From the NCBI RefSeq assembly GCF_002802905.1, contig NZ_PEBK01000009.1, positions 52,048-116,047 on the forward strand: a stretch of 64,000 bases of DNA. Reading direction: 5' to 3'. Under the pieces are notes generated by a model. That model saw nothing but the letters and a program-made list of their open reading frames with translations. It had not been told where the DNA came from and did no database searches. Position numbers and translations under genes: made by a program. This DNA comes from Bifidobacterium simiarum (lineage in GTDB: Bacteria > Actinomycetota > Actinomycetes > Actinomycetales > Bifidobacteriaceae). Each line of letters begins with the position of its first letter. Position 1 is the stretch's first letter. This document shows positions 18,429-28,095 of the stretch, piece after piece.

Positions 18429-19628
18429 ATGGCATACACCTACAAACGAGTCCTCGCCATCGCCCTCGATTCCATCGGCATCGGCGAAGCGCCGGACGCC
18501 GCCCGCTTCGACGACGTCGGCGCCGACACGCTCGGCCATATCGGCGAGTTCTTCGACGGCAAGCTGCATCTGCCGAACCTCGGACGCATCGGCCTGAGCA
18601 ACATCCGCCCCGACAATCCGATCAAGGGCGTGCCGGTCGCCGATCCGGCCGTTGGCTGCTTCGGCAAGATGACCATCACCTCCCACGGCAACGATTCGCT
18701 CGACGGGCACTGGGAGATGATGTGCCTGCCGGTGAAGTTCGAGATGGCTACCTTCCCGAACGGATTCCCGCAGAACATCGTCGACAAGCTGGAGGCCTTC
18801 TCCGGCCGCAAGGTGATCGTCAACAAGCCGTACTCCGGCACCGAGGTGATCCACGACTACGGCGAGCACCAGATGAAGACCGGCGACCTGATCCTCTACA
18901 CGTCCGGCGATTCGGTACTGCAGATCGCCGCCCACGAGGACGTGATCCCGATCGACGAGCTGTACCGCATCTGCGAATACGCCCGCACGCTGATCAACGG
19001 CCCCGAGATCGTGATGGGCCGCGTGATCGCACGTCCGTACGTCGGCCCCGACAAGGACCACTTCACCCGCACGTCGAACCGTCACGACTACGGTCTGGAG
19101 CCCATCGCGCCGACCGTGCTCGACTTTCTGCACGACGCGGGATACGACGTGCTCGCCGTGGGCAAAACCAACGACATCTTCTCCGGCCACGGCATCACCA
19201 AGGGCTGGCGCAACAAGAGCAACATGGACGGCATGGACCATGTGGACGAGGCCATGGCCTCCGACTTCACCGGCCTGTGCTTCACCAACCTCGTGGACTT
19301 CGACGCCATGTACGGCCACCGCCGCAACGCGCAGGGCGACGGCGACGCGCTGATGGCCTTCGATGAGCGTCTCGGCCATGTGATGGACAACATGCACGAC
19401 GACGATCTGCTGCTCATCACCGCCGACCACGGCAACGACCCCACTTACAAGGGCACCGACCACACGCGCGAATTCGTGCCGATCCTCGCCTACTCCCCCG
19501 GCATGTCGAACCCGGGCACGTCGCTGGGCATCCGCGACACCGCCTCCGACATGGGCGCCACCATCCTCGACAACTTCGGCGTCGAAGGCAATGGCAACGG
19601 CACCAGCTTCCTCGATCAGGTCCGCTGA
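18429..19628 (+). CDS. deoB: Phosphopentomutase
   Basis: 399 aa, full length for DeoB. It interconverts (deoxy)ribose-1-phosphate and (deoxy)ribose-5-phosphate, linking the nucleoside phosphorylases to DeoC. Alkaline-phosphatase-fold metal site motifs are visible: [12 protein letters not shown] near the N-terminus, [31 protein letters not shown] near residues 333-350. It starts at 18429 after GGTGAAAGGA. It is part of the deoC-deoB-deoD run on the plus strand. Confidence 0.97.
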   Translation: MAYTYKRVLAIALDSIGIGEAPDAARFDDVGADTLGHIGEFFDGKLHLPNLGRIGLSNIRPDNPIKGVPVADPAVGCFGKMTITSHGNDSLDGHWEMMCLPVKFEMATFPNGFPQNIVDKLEAFSGRKVIVNKPYSGTEVIHDYGEHQMKTGDLILYTSGDSVLQIAAHEDVIPIDELYRICEYARTLINGPEIVMGRVIARPYVGPDKDHFTRTSNRHDYGLEPIAPTVLDFLHDAGYDVLAVGKTNDIFSGHGITKGWRNKSNMDGMDHVDEAMASDFTGLCFTNLVDFDAMYGHRRNAQGDGDALMAFDERLGHVMDNMHDDDLLLITADHGNDPTYKGTDHTREFVPILAYSPGMSNPGTSLGIRDTASDMGATILDNFGVEGNGNGTSFLDQVR

Positions 19629-19691
19629 GCCCGTCCGGCATCGCAATCAACGACACCGCATCGCCATCACAACCATCGAAAGGACCCCATC

Positions 19692-20399
19692 ATGGCAACC
19701 CCCCACATCGAAGCAGAACCGGGCGATTACGCCGACGTCGTACTGATGCCCGGCGACCCGCTGCGCGCCAAGTACATCGCCGAGAACTTCCTCGACGACG
19801 CCGTGCAGGTCAACGGCGTGCGCAACTGCCTCGGCTTCACCGGCACCTACAAGGGCCACCGCATCTCCGTGCAGGCCAGCGGCATGGGCATCCCCTCGCT
19901 GTCGATCTACACCAACGAGCTGGCCACCATCTACGGCGTGAAGACCATCATCCGCGTCGGCTCCTGCGGCGGCATGGCGGCGGGCGTCAAGCTGCGCGAC
20001 GTGCTGCTCGCCTCCGGCTCGACCACCGACTCCGCCGTGGTGACCAACACCTTCGGCCACGGCGTGCACTACGCGCCGCTGGCGAACTTCGAACTGCTCG
20101 ACACCGCCTACCATGTGGCCAAGGAGCAGGGCGTGGACGTGAAGGTGGGCGACATCTTCGCGGCCGACCGCTTCTACAACGACGAGCTCGACATGAAGAA
20201 GCTCGCCGACTACGGCGTGCTCGGCACCGAAATGGAGTCGGCCGGCCTCTACCTGCTCGGCGCCAAGCTCGGCTTCCGCGCCCTGTCGATCCTCACCGTC
20301 TCCGACCTGATCTTCGGCGAGGGCAAGACGACCAGCGAGGAGCGCGAGAAAACCTTCAACGACATGATCACCATCGCGCTGGAGACCGCCATCGCCTGA
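19692..20399 (+). CDS. deoD: Purine-nucleoside phosphorylase, trimer-of-dimers (DeoD) type
   Basis: 235 aa, full length. It phosphorolyses purine (deoxy)ribonucleosides to base and (deoxy)ribose-1-phosphate. Family signature [29 protein letters not shown] and the catalytic Asp in TVSDLIFGE are all visible. It sits 63 bp after deoB with a good ribosome-binding site (GAAAGGA). After its stop, three diverged copies of a 14-15 bp word (CCGGATCATAGGA type) lead up to the DeoR gene. Confidence 0.96.
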   Translation: MATPHIEAEPGDYADVVLMPGDPLRAKYIAENFLDDAVQVNGVRNCLGFTGTYKGHRISVQASGMGIPSLSIYTNELATIYGVKTIIRVGSCGGMAAGVKLRDVLLASGSTTDSAVVTNTFGHGVHYAPLANFELLDTAYHVAKEQGVDVKVGDIFAADRFYNDELDMKKLADYGVLGTEMESAGLYLLGAKLGFRALSILTVSDLIFGEGKTTSEEREKTFNDMITIALETAIA

Positions 20400-20483
20400 T
20401 CGGCCGCAACCGCAGGACCAGGGCCGGACGACGGCCGGATCATAGGAACCGGGTCACAGGAGCCGGATCATAAGGGACGGGAG

Positions 20484-21440
20484 ATGAGCATGAACGTTAC
20501 GACGAAGAAGACCAAGGACGCGCTGAAGGTAGCCAAACTCTACTATCAGCAGGATTTCAGCCAGGTCGAAATCGCCACGCTCATGCACATCTCCCGTCCC
20601 ACCGTCTCCCGACTGCTGCAGTACGCGCGCGAAAGCGGGCTGGTGCGCATCGACATCGCCGACCCGAGCGTCGAGGTCCCCGATCTGGCCGACCGCATCC
20701 GGCAGAAGTACGGCCTGAAGCATGTGGAGGTGGTGCCGATCGCCACCATCGCCCCGAAGGATCGGATCGACACCGTGGGCGAGGCCGCCGCGGACTACAT
20801 CGAATCGATCGTGCAGGACGACGACGTCATCGGACTGGGATGGGGCCGCACGCTGTACGCCATCGGCACCCATCTGGCCCCGAAGGACGTGCGCGGCGTG
20901 ACCGTGGTGCAGATCAAGGGCAGCATCTCGAACACGGAAAGCAACAACTTCGCGTTCGAAAGCGCCAATGCCTTCGCCGCCGCATTCCACACCCTGCCGC
21001 AGTACCTGCCCCTGCCGGTGATCTTCGACCGTCGGGAGACCCGTGAACTGGTGGAGCAGGAGACCTACATCTCGCATATCTTCGACATGGGCCGACGGGC
21101 CAACATCGCGATCTTCACCGTCGGCTCCGTACAGGACTCGGCCCTGCTGTTCCGTCTGGGATACCTCACCCGGGCCGAACGGGACCGTCTGCAGCACGAG
21201 GCCGTGGGCGACGTGCTCTCCCGGTTCATCGACCGGGACGGCGGCATCATCGACGAGGACATCGACGCCCGCACGATCGGATTGCATCTCGACGACCTGA
21301 AGAACAAGCCGCACAGCATTCTCGTGGCCGCCTCCCCCATCAAGGTGCCGGCCACGCACGGCGCACTGGTCGCCGGCTACGCCAACACGCTGGTGATCGA
21401 CGAGATCAGTGCCGCCGATCTGCTGGAATTCGCGACATGA
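20484..21440 (+). CDS. deoR: SorC-family nucleoside regulator, DeoR-like
   Basis: 318 aa. An N-terminal helix-turn-helix (VAKLYYQQDFSQVEIATLM, then HISRPTVSRLLQYARESG) precedes the sugar-binding SorC effector domain (GLGWGRTLYAIG, VVQIKGSIS). In Bacillus subtilis this type (DeoR) represses deoxynucleoside genes and is released by deoxyribose-5-phosphate. Its place inside the nucleoside cluster, plus TTGAAC...GTTCAA-type operators before deoC and pdp, supports the same role. It starts at 20484 (GGGAG ATG), with a second ATG two codons later. It does not belong to the E. coli DeoR/GlpR family despite the shared name. Confidence 0.88.
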   Translation: MSMNVTTKKTKDALKVAKLYYQQDFSQVEIATLMHISRPTVSRLLQYARESGLVRIDIADPSVEVPDLADRIRQKYGLKHVEVVPIATIAPKDRIDTVGEAAADYIESIVQDDDVIGLGWGRTLYAIGTHLAPKDVRGVTVVQIKGSISNTESNNFAFESANAFAAAFHTLPQYLPLPVIFDRRETRELVEQETYISHIFDMGRRANIAIFTVGSVQDSALLFRLGYLTRAERDRLQHEAVGDVLSRFIDRDGGIIDEDIDARTIGLHLDDLKNKPHSILVAASPIKVPATHGALVAGYANTLVIDEISAADLLEFAT

Positions 21441-21496
21441 CGTCCGACCTGACATCCGACGATGAACGTCGGTTCACATCGAACCGCGGCATGAAC

Positions 21497-21530
21497 GAAC
21501 AGATGTTCACGACGCGACACGCACATTTGT
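21497..21530 (+). promoter_or_regulatory. Bipartite DeoR operator upstream of the pyrimidine-nucleoside phosphorylase
   Basis: GAACAGATGTTC (21497-21508, perfect arms around AGAT) is followed by ACATTTGT at 21523-21530. The 26 bp offset between the two elements is the same as before deoC. A TAGTTT at 21545-21550 may be the -10. It starts a second transcription unit, pdp-nupC-nucleoside hydrolase. Confidence 0.75.
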
Positions 21531-21587
21531 AAAAACCGTAAGAATAGTTTAACGTTTTATCATCACCTCGGCAAAGGAGCCAGCATT

Positions 21588-22886
21588 ATGCGAATGATCG
21601 ACATCATCGACGCCAAGCGCGGCGGCAACGAACTGAGCGACGAGCAGATCCGTTTCTTCGTCGACGGCTACACGGCCGGCGACATCCCCGACTATCAGGC
21701 CAGCGCCCTGCTGATGGCGATCTGGTTCAACGGCATGACCGCCGAGGAGACCCGCCACCTGACGATGGCCATGCTCAACTCCGGCGACAAGCTGGACCTG
21801 AGCGACATCCCCGGCAAGAAGGTCGACAAGCACTCCACCGGCGGCGTGGGCGACAAGGTGAGCATCCCGCTCGCCCCGCTGGTCGCCTCGCTGGGCATCG
21901 TGGTGCCGATGATCTCCGGCCGAGGCCTCGGCCACACCGGCGGCACGCTCGACAAGCTCGAGGCCATCCCCGGCTACACCGTGGAGATCGAGGAGGACGC
22001 CTTCAAGCGTCAGCTGCGCGAGGTGGGCTGCATCATCGCCGGCGCCACCGGCAACATCGCCCCCGCCGACAAGAAGATCTACGCCCTTCGCGACGTCACC
22101 GACACCGTGGATTCCATTCCGCTGATCGCCGGGTCGATCATGAGCAAGAAGATCGCCAGCGGCACCGACGCGCTGGTCATGGACGTGAAGACCGGTTCCG
22201 GCGCGTTCATGAAGAGCGAGGAGGACGCCGTGGCCCTGGCCCGTGCGCTGGTCGACATCGGCAAGGGCGTGGGCATGGACTGCATGGCCGTGATCTCCGA
22301 CATGAACCAGCCGCTCGGCCTCGCCATCGGCAACGCCCTCGAGATCGAGGAATCGATCGCCGTGCTGCGCGGCGAGGGCCCGAAGGACCTGACCGATCTG
22401 GTGCTCACCATCGGCAGCCAGATGGTGGTGATGGCCGGAGAGGCCAAGGACCTCGACGAGGCCCGCACCAAGCTGGAGGCGAAGATCGCCGACGGTTCGG
22501 CCCTCGAGCGCTTCCGCATGATGATCGAGGCGCAGGGCGGCGACGGCCGGGTGATCGACGACCCGACGATCATGCCGCAGGCCAAGTACCGCATCCCCAT
22601 CACCGCCGACAAGGACGGTGTGATCACCGGCATGAGGGCCGACGAAATGGGCATCGCCTCGATGATGCTCGGCGGCGGCCGCGCCACCAAGGACGACGAG
22701 CTCGACTACGCCGTGGGCCTGGTGCTCAACCACAAGGTCGGCGACGAGGTGCACCAAGGCGACGTACTGCTCACCGTGCACAGCGACCGCGAGGACATCG
22801 CGGACGTCGAACGCCTCATCCGCGACAACATCACCATCAGCAAGGAGGCTGAGCCCATCACACTGATCCATCAGATCATCGTCTGA
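21588..22886 (+). CDS. pdp: Pyrimidine-nucleoside (thymidine) phosphorylase
   Basis: 432 aa, full length for the DeoA/Pdp family. It phosphorolyses thymidine, deoxyuridine or uridine, giving the pentose-1-phosphate used by DeoB. The phosphate-binding [10 protein letters not shown] and the [16 protein letters not shown] stretch are intact, and the C-terminal domain ([17 protein letters not shown]) is complete. The start ATG at 21588 follows AAAGGAG. Whether uridine is accepted (Pdp) or only deoxynucleosides (DeoA) is not settled here. It follows a DeoR operator. Confidence 0.94.
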   Translation: MRMIDIIDAKRGGNELSDEQIRFFVDGYTAGDIPDYQASALLMAIWFNGMTAEETRHLTMAMLNSGDKLDLSDIPGKKVDKHSTGGVGDKVSIPLAPLVASLGIVVPMISGRGLGHTGGTLDKLEAIPGYTVEIEEDAFKRQLREVGCIIAGATGNIAPADKKIYALRDVTDTVDSIPLIAGSIMSKKIASGTDALVMDVKTGSGAFMKSEEDAVALARALVDIGKGVGMDCMAVISDMNQPLGLAIGNALEIEESIAVLRGEGPKDLTDLVLTIGSQMVVMAGEAKDLDEARTKLEAKIADGSALERFRMMIEAQGGDGRVIDDPTIMPQAKYRIPITADKDGVITGMRADEMGIASMMLGGGRATKDDELDYAVGLVLNHKVGDEVHQGDVLLTVHSDREDIADVERLIRDNITISKEAEPITLIHQIIV

Positions 22887-22897
22887 CGTCTTCCACG

Positions 22898-22990
22898 CTC
22901 CGGTGCCGGTCTCGCATCAGGGCCGACACCGGAGGAAATTCATCCCGATATCAATCGGATGACATACGCAGCCACTACCGTGGGTAGTGG
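22898..22990 (+). other. Structured leader between pdp and nupC
   Basis: Two hairpins: CTCCGGTGCCGG paired with CCGACACCGGAG (22898-22934, one mismatch) and CCACTACC paired with GGTAGTGG (22972-22990) around 3 nt. There is no T-run. They may tune expression of the transporter relative to the phosphorylase. Confidence 0.5.
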
Positions 22991-23051
22991 TGCCGGCCGG
23001 GGGCAACACCGGCCAACACTTGAGAAACTGAGAACCAAAGGAAGGGAACTC

Positions 23052-24383
23052 ATGTATCTAGCGATCAACATCGTGGGCCTGCTGGTCTTTCTGGCCCTGG
23101 GCTGGGTATTCTCCCACAACCGCAAGGGCATTGACTTCAAGTCCGTGGGCTGCATGCTCGTTCTGAACCTCGTCATCGCGTGGTTCCTCACCAGCTTCGA
23201 ATGGGGACGCATGGCGGTGAAGGCCGCCGCCGACGGCTTCGCGGCCATCGTCAACCTCTCCTACAAGGGCGTCAACTTCGCCTTCGCCAACTGGGTCGGC
23301 GCCGACGGCACCAACCCCGCTCCGGTGAACTTCATCGCCAGCGCCCTGCTGCCGATCCTGCTCATCGTCCCGCTGTTCGACATCCTCACCTACATCGGCT
23401 TCCTGCCGTGGATCATCAAGTGGATCGGCCGCGGACTGAGCTTCGTCACCCGTCGTCCGAAGTTCGAGACCTTCTACGCCGTCGAGATGATGTTCCTCGG
23501 CAACACCGAGGCCCTCGCCGTCTCCAAGGTCCAGCTGCAGCGCATGAAGGCCGGCCGTAACGTCACGCTTGCCATGATGTCGATGAGCTGCGTCACCGCC
23601 GCCATCATCGGCTCCTACATCCAGATGGTCCCCGGTGAGTTCGTCATCACCGCCATCCCGCTGAACTGCATCAACGCCCTGATCGTCAGCCACATGCTCT
23701 ACCCGGTCGAGGTCAGCAAGGACGAGGACGTGATCTACGGCCTCGGCGATCCCGCCGCCGAAGACGACGTCGTCGAGCTCACCGCCGAGGAGCAGGCCGC
23801 CAAGGACAAGGCCATCGAGGAGTACAAGGCCCTGCCCTGGTTCAAGAAGCTCATCACGCACGATCCGAGCAAGCCGGTCAAGGAACCGTTCTTCTCCTTC
23901 CTTGGCGATTCGATCCTCGGCAGCGGCAAGCTGATCCTCATCATCACCGCCAACGTGGTCGCCTTCGTGGCGCTGGCCGCCCTCATCGACGCCGGCCTCG
24001 GCATGATCTGGGACAAGCTCTCGCTCGAATCCATCCTCGGCGTCGTCATGTACATCCCGGCCTGGCTCATGGGTCTTGACCCGGGCACCGCCTGGCACTT
24101 CTCGCAGCTCATGGGCCTCAAGCTCGTGACCAACGAATTCGTGGTCATGGGCCAGATCACCAGCGAGGTCGCCACCTACGCCGCCCACTACAAGGCCGTG
24201 CTGACGGTGTTCATCACCTCGTTCGCCAACTTCTCCACGCTGGGCATGGTCATCGGCTGCTTCAAGGGCATCGTCGACAAGGACAAGAACGACGCCATCT
24301 CCAAGCAGGTCGGCCGCATGCTGCTCTCCGGCATCCTGGTCTCCCTGCTCTCCGCCGCCACCGTCGGCCTGTTCGTCTGGTAA
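23052..24383 (+). CDS. nupC: Concentrative nucleoside transporter (CNT/NupC family)
   Basis: 443 aa from the ATG at 23052, supported by AAGGAAGGGAACTC; an upstream frame to 22959 covers the leader hairpins and is rejected. Multiple membrane helices; the N-terminal region carries FNKGxD-like HNRKGIDFKSVG, and the central part reads FLGNTEALAVSK, similar to the G(Q/N)TEA core of CNT carriers. A hydrophilic loop of about 55 residues (EDDVVELTAEEQAAKDK) interrupts the membrane domain mid-protein, slightly larger than usual. It imports nucleosides with H+ or Na+. It lies between pdp and a nucleoside hydrolase gene. Confidence 0.92.
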   Translation: MYLAINIVGLLVFLALGWVFSHNRKGIDFKSVGCMLVLNLVIAWFLTSFEWGRMAVKAAADGFAAIVNLSYKGVNFAFANWVGADGTNPAPVNFIASALLPILLIVPLFDILTYIGFLPWIIKWIGRGLSFVTRRPKFETFYAVEMMFLGNTEALAVSKVQLQRMKAGRNVTLAMMSMSCVTAAIIGSYIQMVPGEFVITAIPLNCINALIVSHMLYPVEVSKDEDVIYGLGDPAAEDDVVELTAEEQAAKDKAIEEYKALPWFKKLITHDPSKPVKEPFFSFLGDSILGSGKLILIITANVVAFVALAALIDAGLGMIWDKLSLESILGVVMYIPAWLMGLDPGTAWHFSQLMGLKLVTNEFVVMGQITSEVATYAAHYKAVLTVFITSFANFSTLGMVIGCFKGIVDKDKNDAISKQVGRMLLSGILVSLLSAATVGLFVW

Positions 24384-24416
24384 TCCACCGCATACGTCTC
24401 TGCTAAGGAGTCAACC

Positions 24417-25370
24417 ATGACCAAGAAACTCATCCTCGATCTCGACACCGGCATCGACGACACGCTGGCCACCGCCTACGCGCTGGGCAGCCCCGAAGTC
24501 GAACTGATCGGCATCACCGGCACCTACGGCAACGTCCTGCTCGATCAGGGCGTGCGCAACGCGCTGGCGGTCACCGACCTGTTCGGTCACCCGGAGGTCA
24601 AGGTGTACAAGGGCCTGCCGCACGCCAGCACCAAGGACTCGTTCGAAGTGCAGCCGGTCTCCGCGTTCATCCACGGCAAGAACGGTATCGGCGACGTCGA
24701 GATCCCCGATTCGAACCGCGAGCCGGAAACCGAATCCGCCGTCGACTTCATCATCGACGCGGTGAAGACCTACGGCAAGGATCTGGTCTACGTGCCCACC
24801 GGCCCGATGACCAACATCGCCGCGGCACTGGCCAAGGCGCCGGAGATCAAGGATGAGATCGGCAAGATCGTGCTGATGGGCGGTGCGCTCACCGTCTGCG
24901 GCAACGTCTCCGCATGGAGCGAGGCCAACATCTCGCAGGATCCGGACGCGGCCAATGCATTGTTCCGCTCCGGCGCCCCCGCCACGATGATCGGCCTCGA
25001 CGTCACGCTGCAGACCCTGCTCACCTACAAGGAGACGCAGCGCTGGCGCGATCTGGGCACCCCGGCCGGCCGGTTCCTCGCCGACATGACCGACTACTAC
25101 ATCAAGGCGTACGAGACCACCTCCCCGCATCTGGGAGGCTGCGGTCTGCACGACCCGCTCGCGGCAGGCGTCGCCGTGGATCCGTCGCTGGTCACCACGC
25201 TCGACATCAACATGCAGGTTGACGTCGACGGACCGACCCGCGGCCGTACGATCGGCGACAACGAACGGCTCAACGATCCGGTCAAGACCATGAAGGTCGC
25301 GGTCGGCGTCGATGTGCCGCGATTCCTCGACGAGTTCATGACCCGCATCACCGGTCTCACCAAGGCCTGA
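24417..25370 (+). CDS. Ribonucleoside hydrolase (inosine-uridine preferring family)
   Basis: 317 aa, full length. It hydrolyses the N-glycosidic bond of nucleosides to base and ribose. The Ca2+-binding signature DLDTGIDD is at residues 8-15; VYVPTGPMTNIA and the late HDPLA with its metal-site Asp are present. ATG at 24417 follows TAAGGAG. It ends the pdp-nupC unit and gives a phosphate-independent route beside the two phosphorylases. Base specificity (purine, pyrimidine or broad) is not predictable. A strong terminator follows. Confidence 0.94.
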   Translation: MTKKLILDLDTGIDDTLATAYALGSPEVELIGITGTYGNVLLDQGVRNALAVTDLFGHPEVKVYKGLPHASTKDSFEVQPVSAFIHGKNGIGDVEIPDSNREPETESAVDFIIDAVKTYGKDLVYVPTGPMTNIAAALAKAPEIKDEIGKIVLMGGALTVCGNVSAWSEANISQDPDAANALFRSGAPATMIGLDVTLQTLLTYKETQRWRDLGTPAGRFLADMTDYYIKAYETTSPHLGGCGLHDPLAAGVAVDPSLVTTLDINMQVDVDGPTRGRTIGDNERLNDPVKTMKVAVGVDVPRFLDEFMTRITGLTKA

Positions 25371-25378
25371 TATCCGAT

Positions 25379-25407
25379 GGCTCCCCGACCACCCCGGCCG
25401 GGGAGCC
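25379..25407 (+). terminator. Terminator of the nucleoside cluster
   Basis: GGCTCCCCG and CGGGGAGCC form a perfect 9 bp stem, 8 bp after the nucleoside hydrolase stop, followed by ATTGTTCTCTC. Confidence 0.75.
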
Positions 25408-25419
25408 ATTGTTCTCTCA

Positions 25420-25549
25420 CCCGTCCCAATCACCCGGTTCGATCACCCGGTTCGATCACCCGGTTCGATCACCCGGTTCGATCACCCGGTTCGATCACCC
25501 GGTTCGATCACCCGTCCCAATCACCCGGTTCAATCACCCGTCCCGATCG
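25420..25549. repeat. Tandem repeat, ten 13 bp units
   Basis: Ten consecutive 13 bp units with no spacer. Units 2-7 are identical (CCCGGTTCGATCA). Units 1 and 8 are CCCGTCCCAATCA; units 9 and 10 are intermediate forms. The array lies between the nucleoside-cluster terminator and the start of the MFS gene at 25660. It has the look of a variable-number tandem repeat. Confidence 0.95.
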
Positions 25550-25659
25550 TCCCAAGGCACTACACTGGGCATTGCGGTCCTCCGGCTCCTCCGCATAAGA
25601 AATGTCCGAGCCGATTACCCAAGAGATTCCACATCTGCCAATCAAGGTAAGGACTCATC

Positions 25660-27093
25660 ATGAGCAATCGGCCATCATCCCCCGCGACCGGCACCAGCGC
25701 CACCGACGTCGACGCCGTCGCCGACAAGGCCCGCAAGGCCCTGTTTCCCCTGCTGTTCGTCTATCTGCTCGGCGTGCTGTGCCTACAGGCGTTCAATCTG
25801 GTCTTCGAGCACATCGGCACCGACTTGGGCGCCGTCTCCCAGGCGTCGCTGATCACCGCGATCCCCGGCGTCGTTCTGGGCATCGTCTGCTTCGTCTACG
25901 GTTCGCTGTGCGACTTCGTCTCCCTGAAGAAGCTCACCTTCGTCGGCCTGATCCTGCTGTGGGTCGGCTGCGCGTTCGGCTTCCTGCTGCACGGCAATCT
26001 CATGCTCGTCATCATCGCCCGCTGCATCCAGACCATCGGCTTCCAGGCCGCGGGATCCGTGTATCTGGTCATCGTGGCGCGATATCTCAAGCCGGAAAGC
26101 AAACTGCTGTACTTCGGCCTGTTCACCGCCGTGTTCCAGCTCTCCACGGCTCTGGGCGTGCTGTGCGGCGGCCTGTTCAGCGCCATCGACTGGTCGTGGC
26201 TGTTCCTCATCCCCGCGCTGTCCGTGCTGGTGGTCCCGCTGCTGCTCAAGGATCTGCCGGACTCGGCAAGCCATGGCACGCGCATCGACGTCATCGGCTT
26301 CGCCCTGTTCGGCGCCGGCGCCCTGTTCCTCACCCTGTTCTTCTCCGACCTCACCTGGCCGCTGATCATCGCCTCCGCCGTGGCCTTCGTCGGCTTCGCG
26401 ATCTACATCAGCCGCGCGAAGAACCCATTCATCACCCCGGCGTTCTTCCGCAACACCCGATGGATCAAGGCCGTGCTGCTCATCGTGATCTTCTATTCGC
26501 TGAACTTCTCGGTCACGCCGCTGTTCAACGCCGCCGGCTCGGTGATCTACGGCATGAGCTCCACACAGGTCTCGCTGCTGCTGCTTCCGGCGCTGATCCT
26601 CGCCACCGTCACCGGCACCCTGTCCGGTCGCATCGTCGACCTGATCGGCCGGTTCCGCGCGATCCTGCTCGCCGGCACCCTGATGGCCCTCGGACTGGTG
26701 CTCAGCGGCGCCTACCTGTACCTTTCGGCGGGCAGCCACACCTCATGGCCGCTGGCCGCCGCGATCTCGGTGTACTACATCGGCATGGCGATGACGTACT
26801 CCCCCGTCGTCGACACCGTGCTCGGCACATTGCCGCCCGAGCAGAGCGGCCGCGGCGTGGGCATGAACGATCTGGCCATGCAGGGCTCCGGTGCGATCGG
26901 CATCGCGATCTTCGGATCCATGATCAGCGTCGCCGCCTACGAGGCCAAGGCCTCGGCCACCGATGCCGCGGTCTCGTCGTTCCCACTGGCCAACGCCTAC
27001 TACGGGTCCAAGCTGTTCATCTACGCGGCCGTCATGGTGTTCGGCGTCCTCTGGCTCGTCGTTCACCGCAAGGCGCTGTATCAGACCAAGTAG
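25660..27093 (+). CDS. MFS transporter, DHA2 (EmrB/QacA) type
   Basis: 477 aa; ATG at 25660 after GGTAAGGAC. A 25-residue hydrophilic N-terminus is followed by about 14 hydrophobic helices, the count expected for drug:H+ antiporter family 2. Loops include YGSLCDFVSLKKL and RIVDLIGRFRA. It probably exports a drug, dye or other amphiphile. A TetR-type gene lies convergent downstream and may control it. Copies of the GACCAAGTAGGG word that spans its stop codon recur three times just after the gene. Confidence 0.85.
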   Translation: MSNRPSSPATGTSATDVDAVADKARKALFPLLFVYLLGVLCLQAFNLVFEHIGTDLGAVSQASLITAIPGVVLGIVCFVYGSLCDFVSLKKLTFVGLILLWVGCAFGFLLHGNLMLVIIARCIQTIGFQAAGSVYLVIVARYLKPESKLLYFGLFTAVFQLSTALGVLCGGLFSAIDWSWLFLIPALSVLVVPLLLKDLPDSASHGTRIDVIGFALFGAGALFLTLFFSDLTWPLIIASAVAFVGFAIYISRAKNPFITPAFFRNTRWIKAVLLIVIFYSLNFSVTPLFNAAGSVIYGMSSTQVSLLLLPALILATVTGTLSGRIVDLIGRFRAILLAGTLMALGLVLSGAYLYLSAGSHTSWPLAAAISVYYIGMAMTYSPVVDTVLGTLPPEQSGRGVGMNDLAMQGSGAIGIAIFGSMISVAAYEAKASATDAAVSSFPLANAYYGSKLFIYAAVMVFGVLWLVVHRKALYQTK

Positions 27094-27160
27094 GGAGCCG
27101 TACCAGACCAACGCGACCAGGTAGGGTCACAAGACCAAGTAGGGATAAGACCATGTAGCG
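27084..27160 (+). repeat. Stop-codon-spanning repeats after the MFS gene
   Basis: GACCAAGTAGGG (27084-27095, containing the TAG stop), GACCAGGTAGGG (27115-27126), GACCAAGTAGGG (27133-27144) and GACCATGTAGCGG (27149-27161). They fill the gap between two convergent genes. Confidence 0.8.
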
Positions 27161-27163
27161 GCG

Positions 27164-27940
27164 CTACTCGTCGAATGGCAGATCGTCGTACAGGTAGTGG
27201 TCGATCACCGGTCCGACGATCTTCGCCATCTCCAGCACCGTATGCCGCCGCAGCGCCGGGATCTCGATGAGATGCCAGCTGGAGACCAGCCCGATGATCT
27301 GCGAGAACACCAGTCCCAGTCGCTCCGCGGCGTGACGGTCGTCGATGGGCGGCTGGATGCTGTTGACGATCTCGTTCTTCAGGAACCGCACGTAGAAGTT
27401 GCGGAACTCCTCGTTGGCGCCGAGATCCTTGAGCAACCCGAGCAGCAGACGGCGGCGGGGGTCGACCGCCTGCATCAGGAACGCGTAGACCAATCGGCTG
27501 CCGGTCGAATCCATGGTGTGATCGTGCTTATTCTCATGCAGCAGGTTGAAGAACTCCTGGGAACGGAACAGGTCGGAGGCCGCCGCCATGAACAGGGTCT
27601 CCTTGTCGGTGTAGTAGTACTTCACCAGCTTGGCGTCCACCCCGGCCGCGGCCGCCACCCCTTTGATCGTGGTGCCGCGGTAGCCGTGCGACGAGAACTC
27701 CTCGCACGCCGCATCCAGAATCCGCTGCCTGCTGGGGCTGTTGCCCGGGCGACGCCCCCGACGGCGGTGAGATTCCGGCCGGGCAGCGGATCCGCCCGCC
27801 TCATGGTTCGCGCCACCCGTCTCGTGACCGACACCGCCATTCTCAGGGCGTTTGACGACCGCCTTATTGTCGAGGCCGCCACCCGTCTCGTCGTTCACGT
27901 CGCCCAATCCGCCTACGGCACGCTCCCCAACCGACGTCAT
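27164..27940 (-). CDS. TetR-family transcriptional regulator with long N-terminal extension
   Basis: 258 aa from the ATG at 27940 (GGAGGGGCC upstream). The first 60 residues are Gly/Glu/Asn-rich with repeated ENGGVGHETGGANHEAGG-like words and then an Arg-rich SHRRRGRRPGN, followed by the TetR HTH (RILDAACEEFSSHGYRGTTI, KYYYTDKETLF). The C-terminal ligand domain is all-helical and does not reveal the ligand. TetR proteins usually repress an efflux gene; the facing MFS gene (25660) and the RarD gene upstream (28082) are the candidates. Confidence 0.88.
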   Translation of the reverse strand: MTSVGERAVGGLGDVNDETGGGLDNKAVVKRPENGGVGHETGGANHEAGGSAARPESHRRRGRRPGNSPSRQRILDAACEEFSSHGYRGTTIKGVAAAAGVDAKLVKYYYTDKETLFMAAASDLFRSQEFFNLLHENKHDHTMDSTGSRLVYAFLMQAVDPRRRLLLGLLKDLGANEEFRNFYVRFLKNEIVNSIQPPIDDRHAAERLGLVFSQIIGLVSSWHLIEIPALRRHTVLEMAKIVGPVIDHYLYDDLPFDE

Positions 27941-28062
27941 GGCCCCTCCATTCCACAACCTTCACCCTCTGAGCCATTCAACCACCACCATCCCCCACAA
28001 ACAAGACCCCCGTGGTGACGGTCAACTCACAAGACCCCGGGTGACGGCCAGCCCACCCACCA

Positions 28063-28095
28063 CTCACCGCTCAGCCGCCGCTCACCGCTCAGCCA
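28063..28095 (-). repeat. Tandem duplication of the rarD 3' end, stop codon included
   Basis: CTCACCGCTCAGCCGCCG (28063-28080, plus strand) is followed by CTCACCGCTCAGCCA (28081-28095), which contains the rarD stop (28082-28084). The extra copy lies outside the gene. Confidence 0.85.

Noticed and set aside
25420..25549. CRISPR-like repeat
   Set aside because: 13 bp units are directly adjacent with no spacers; it is a simple tandem repeat.
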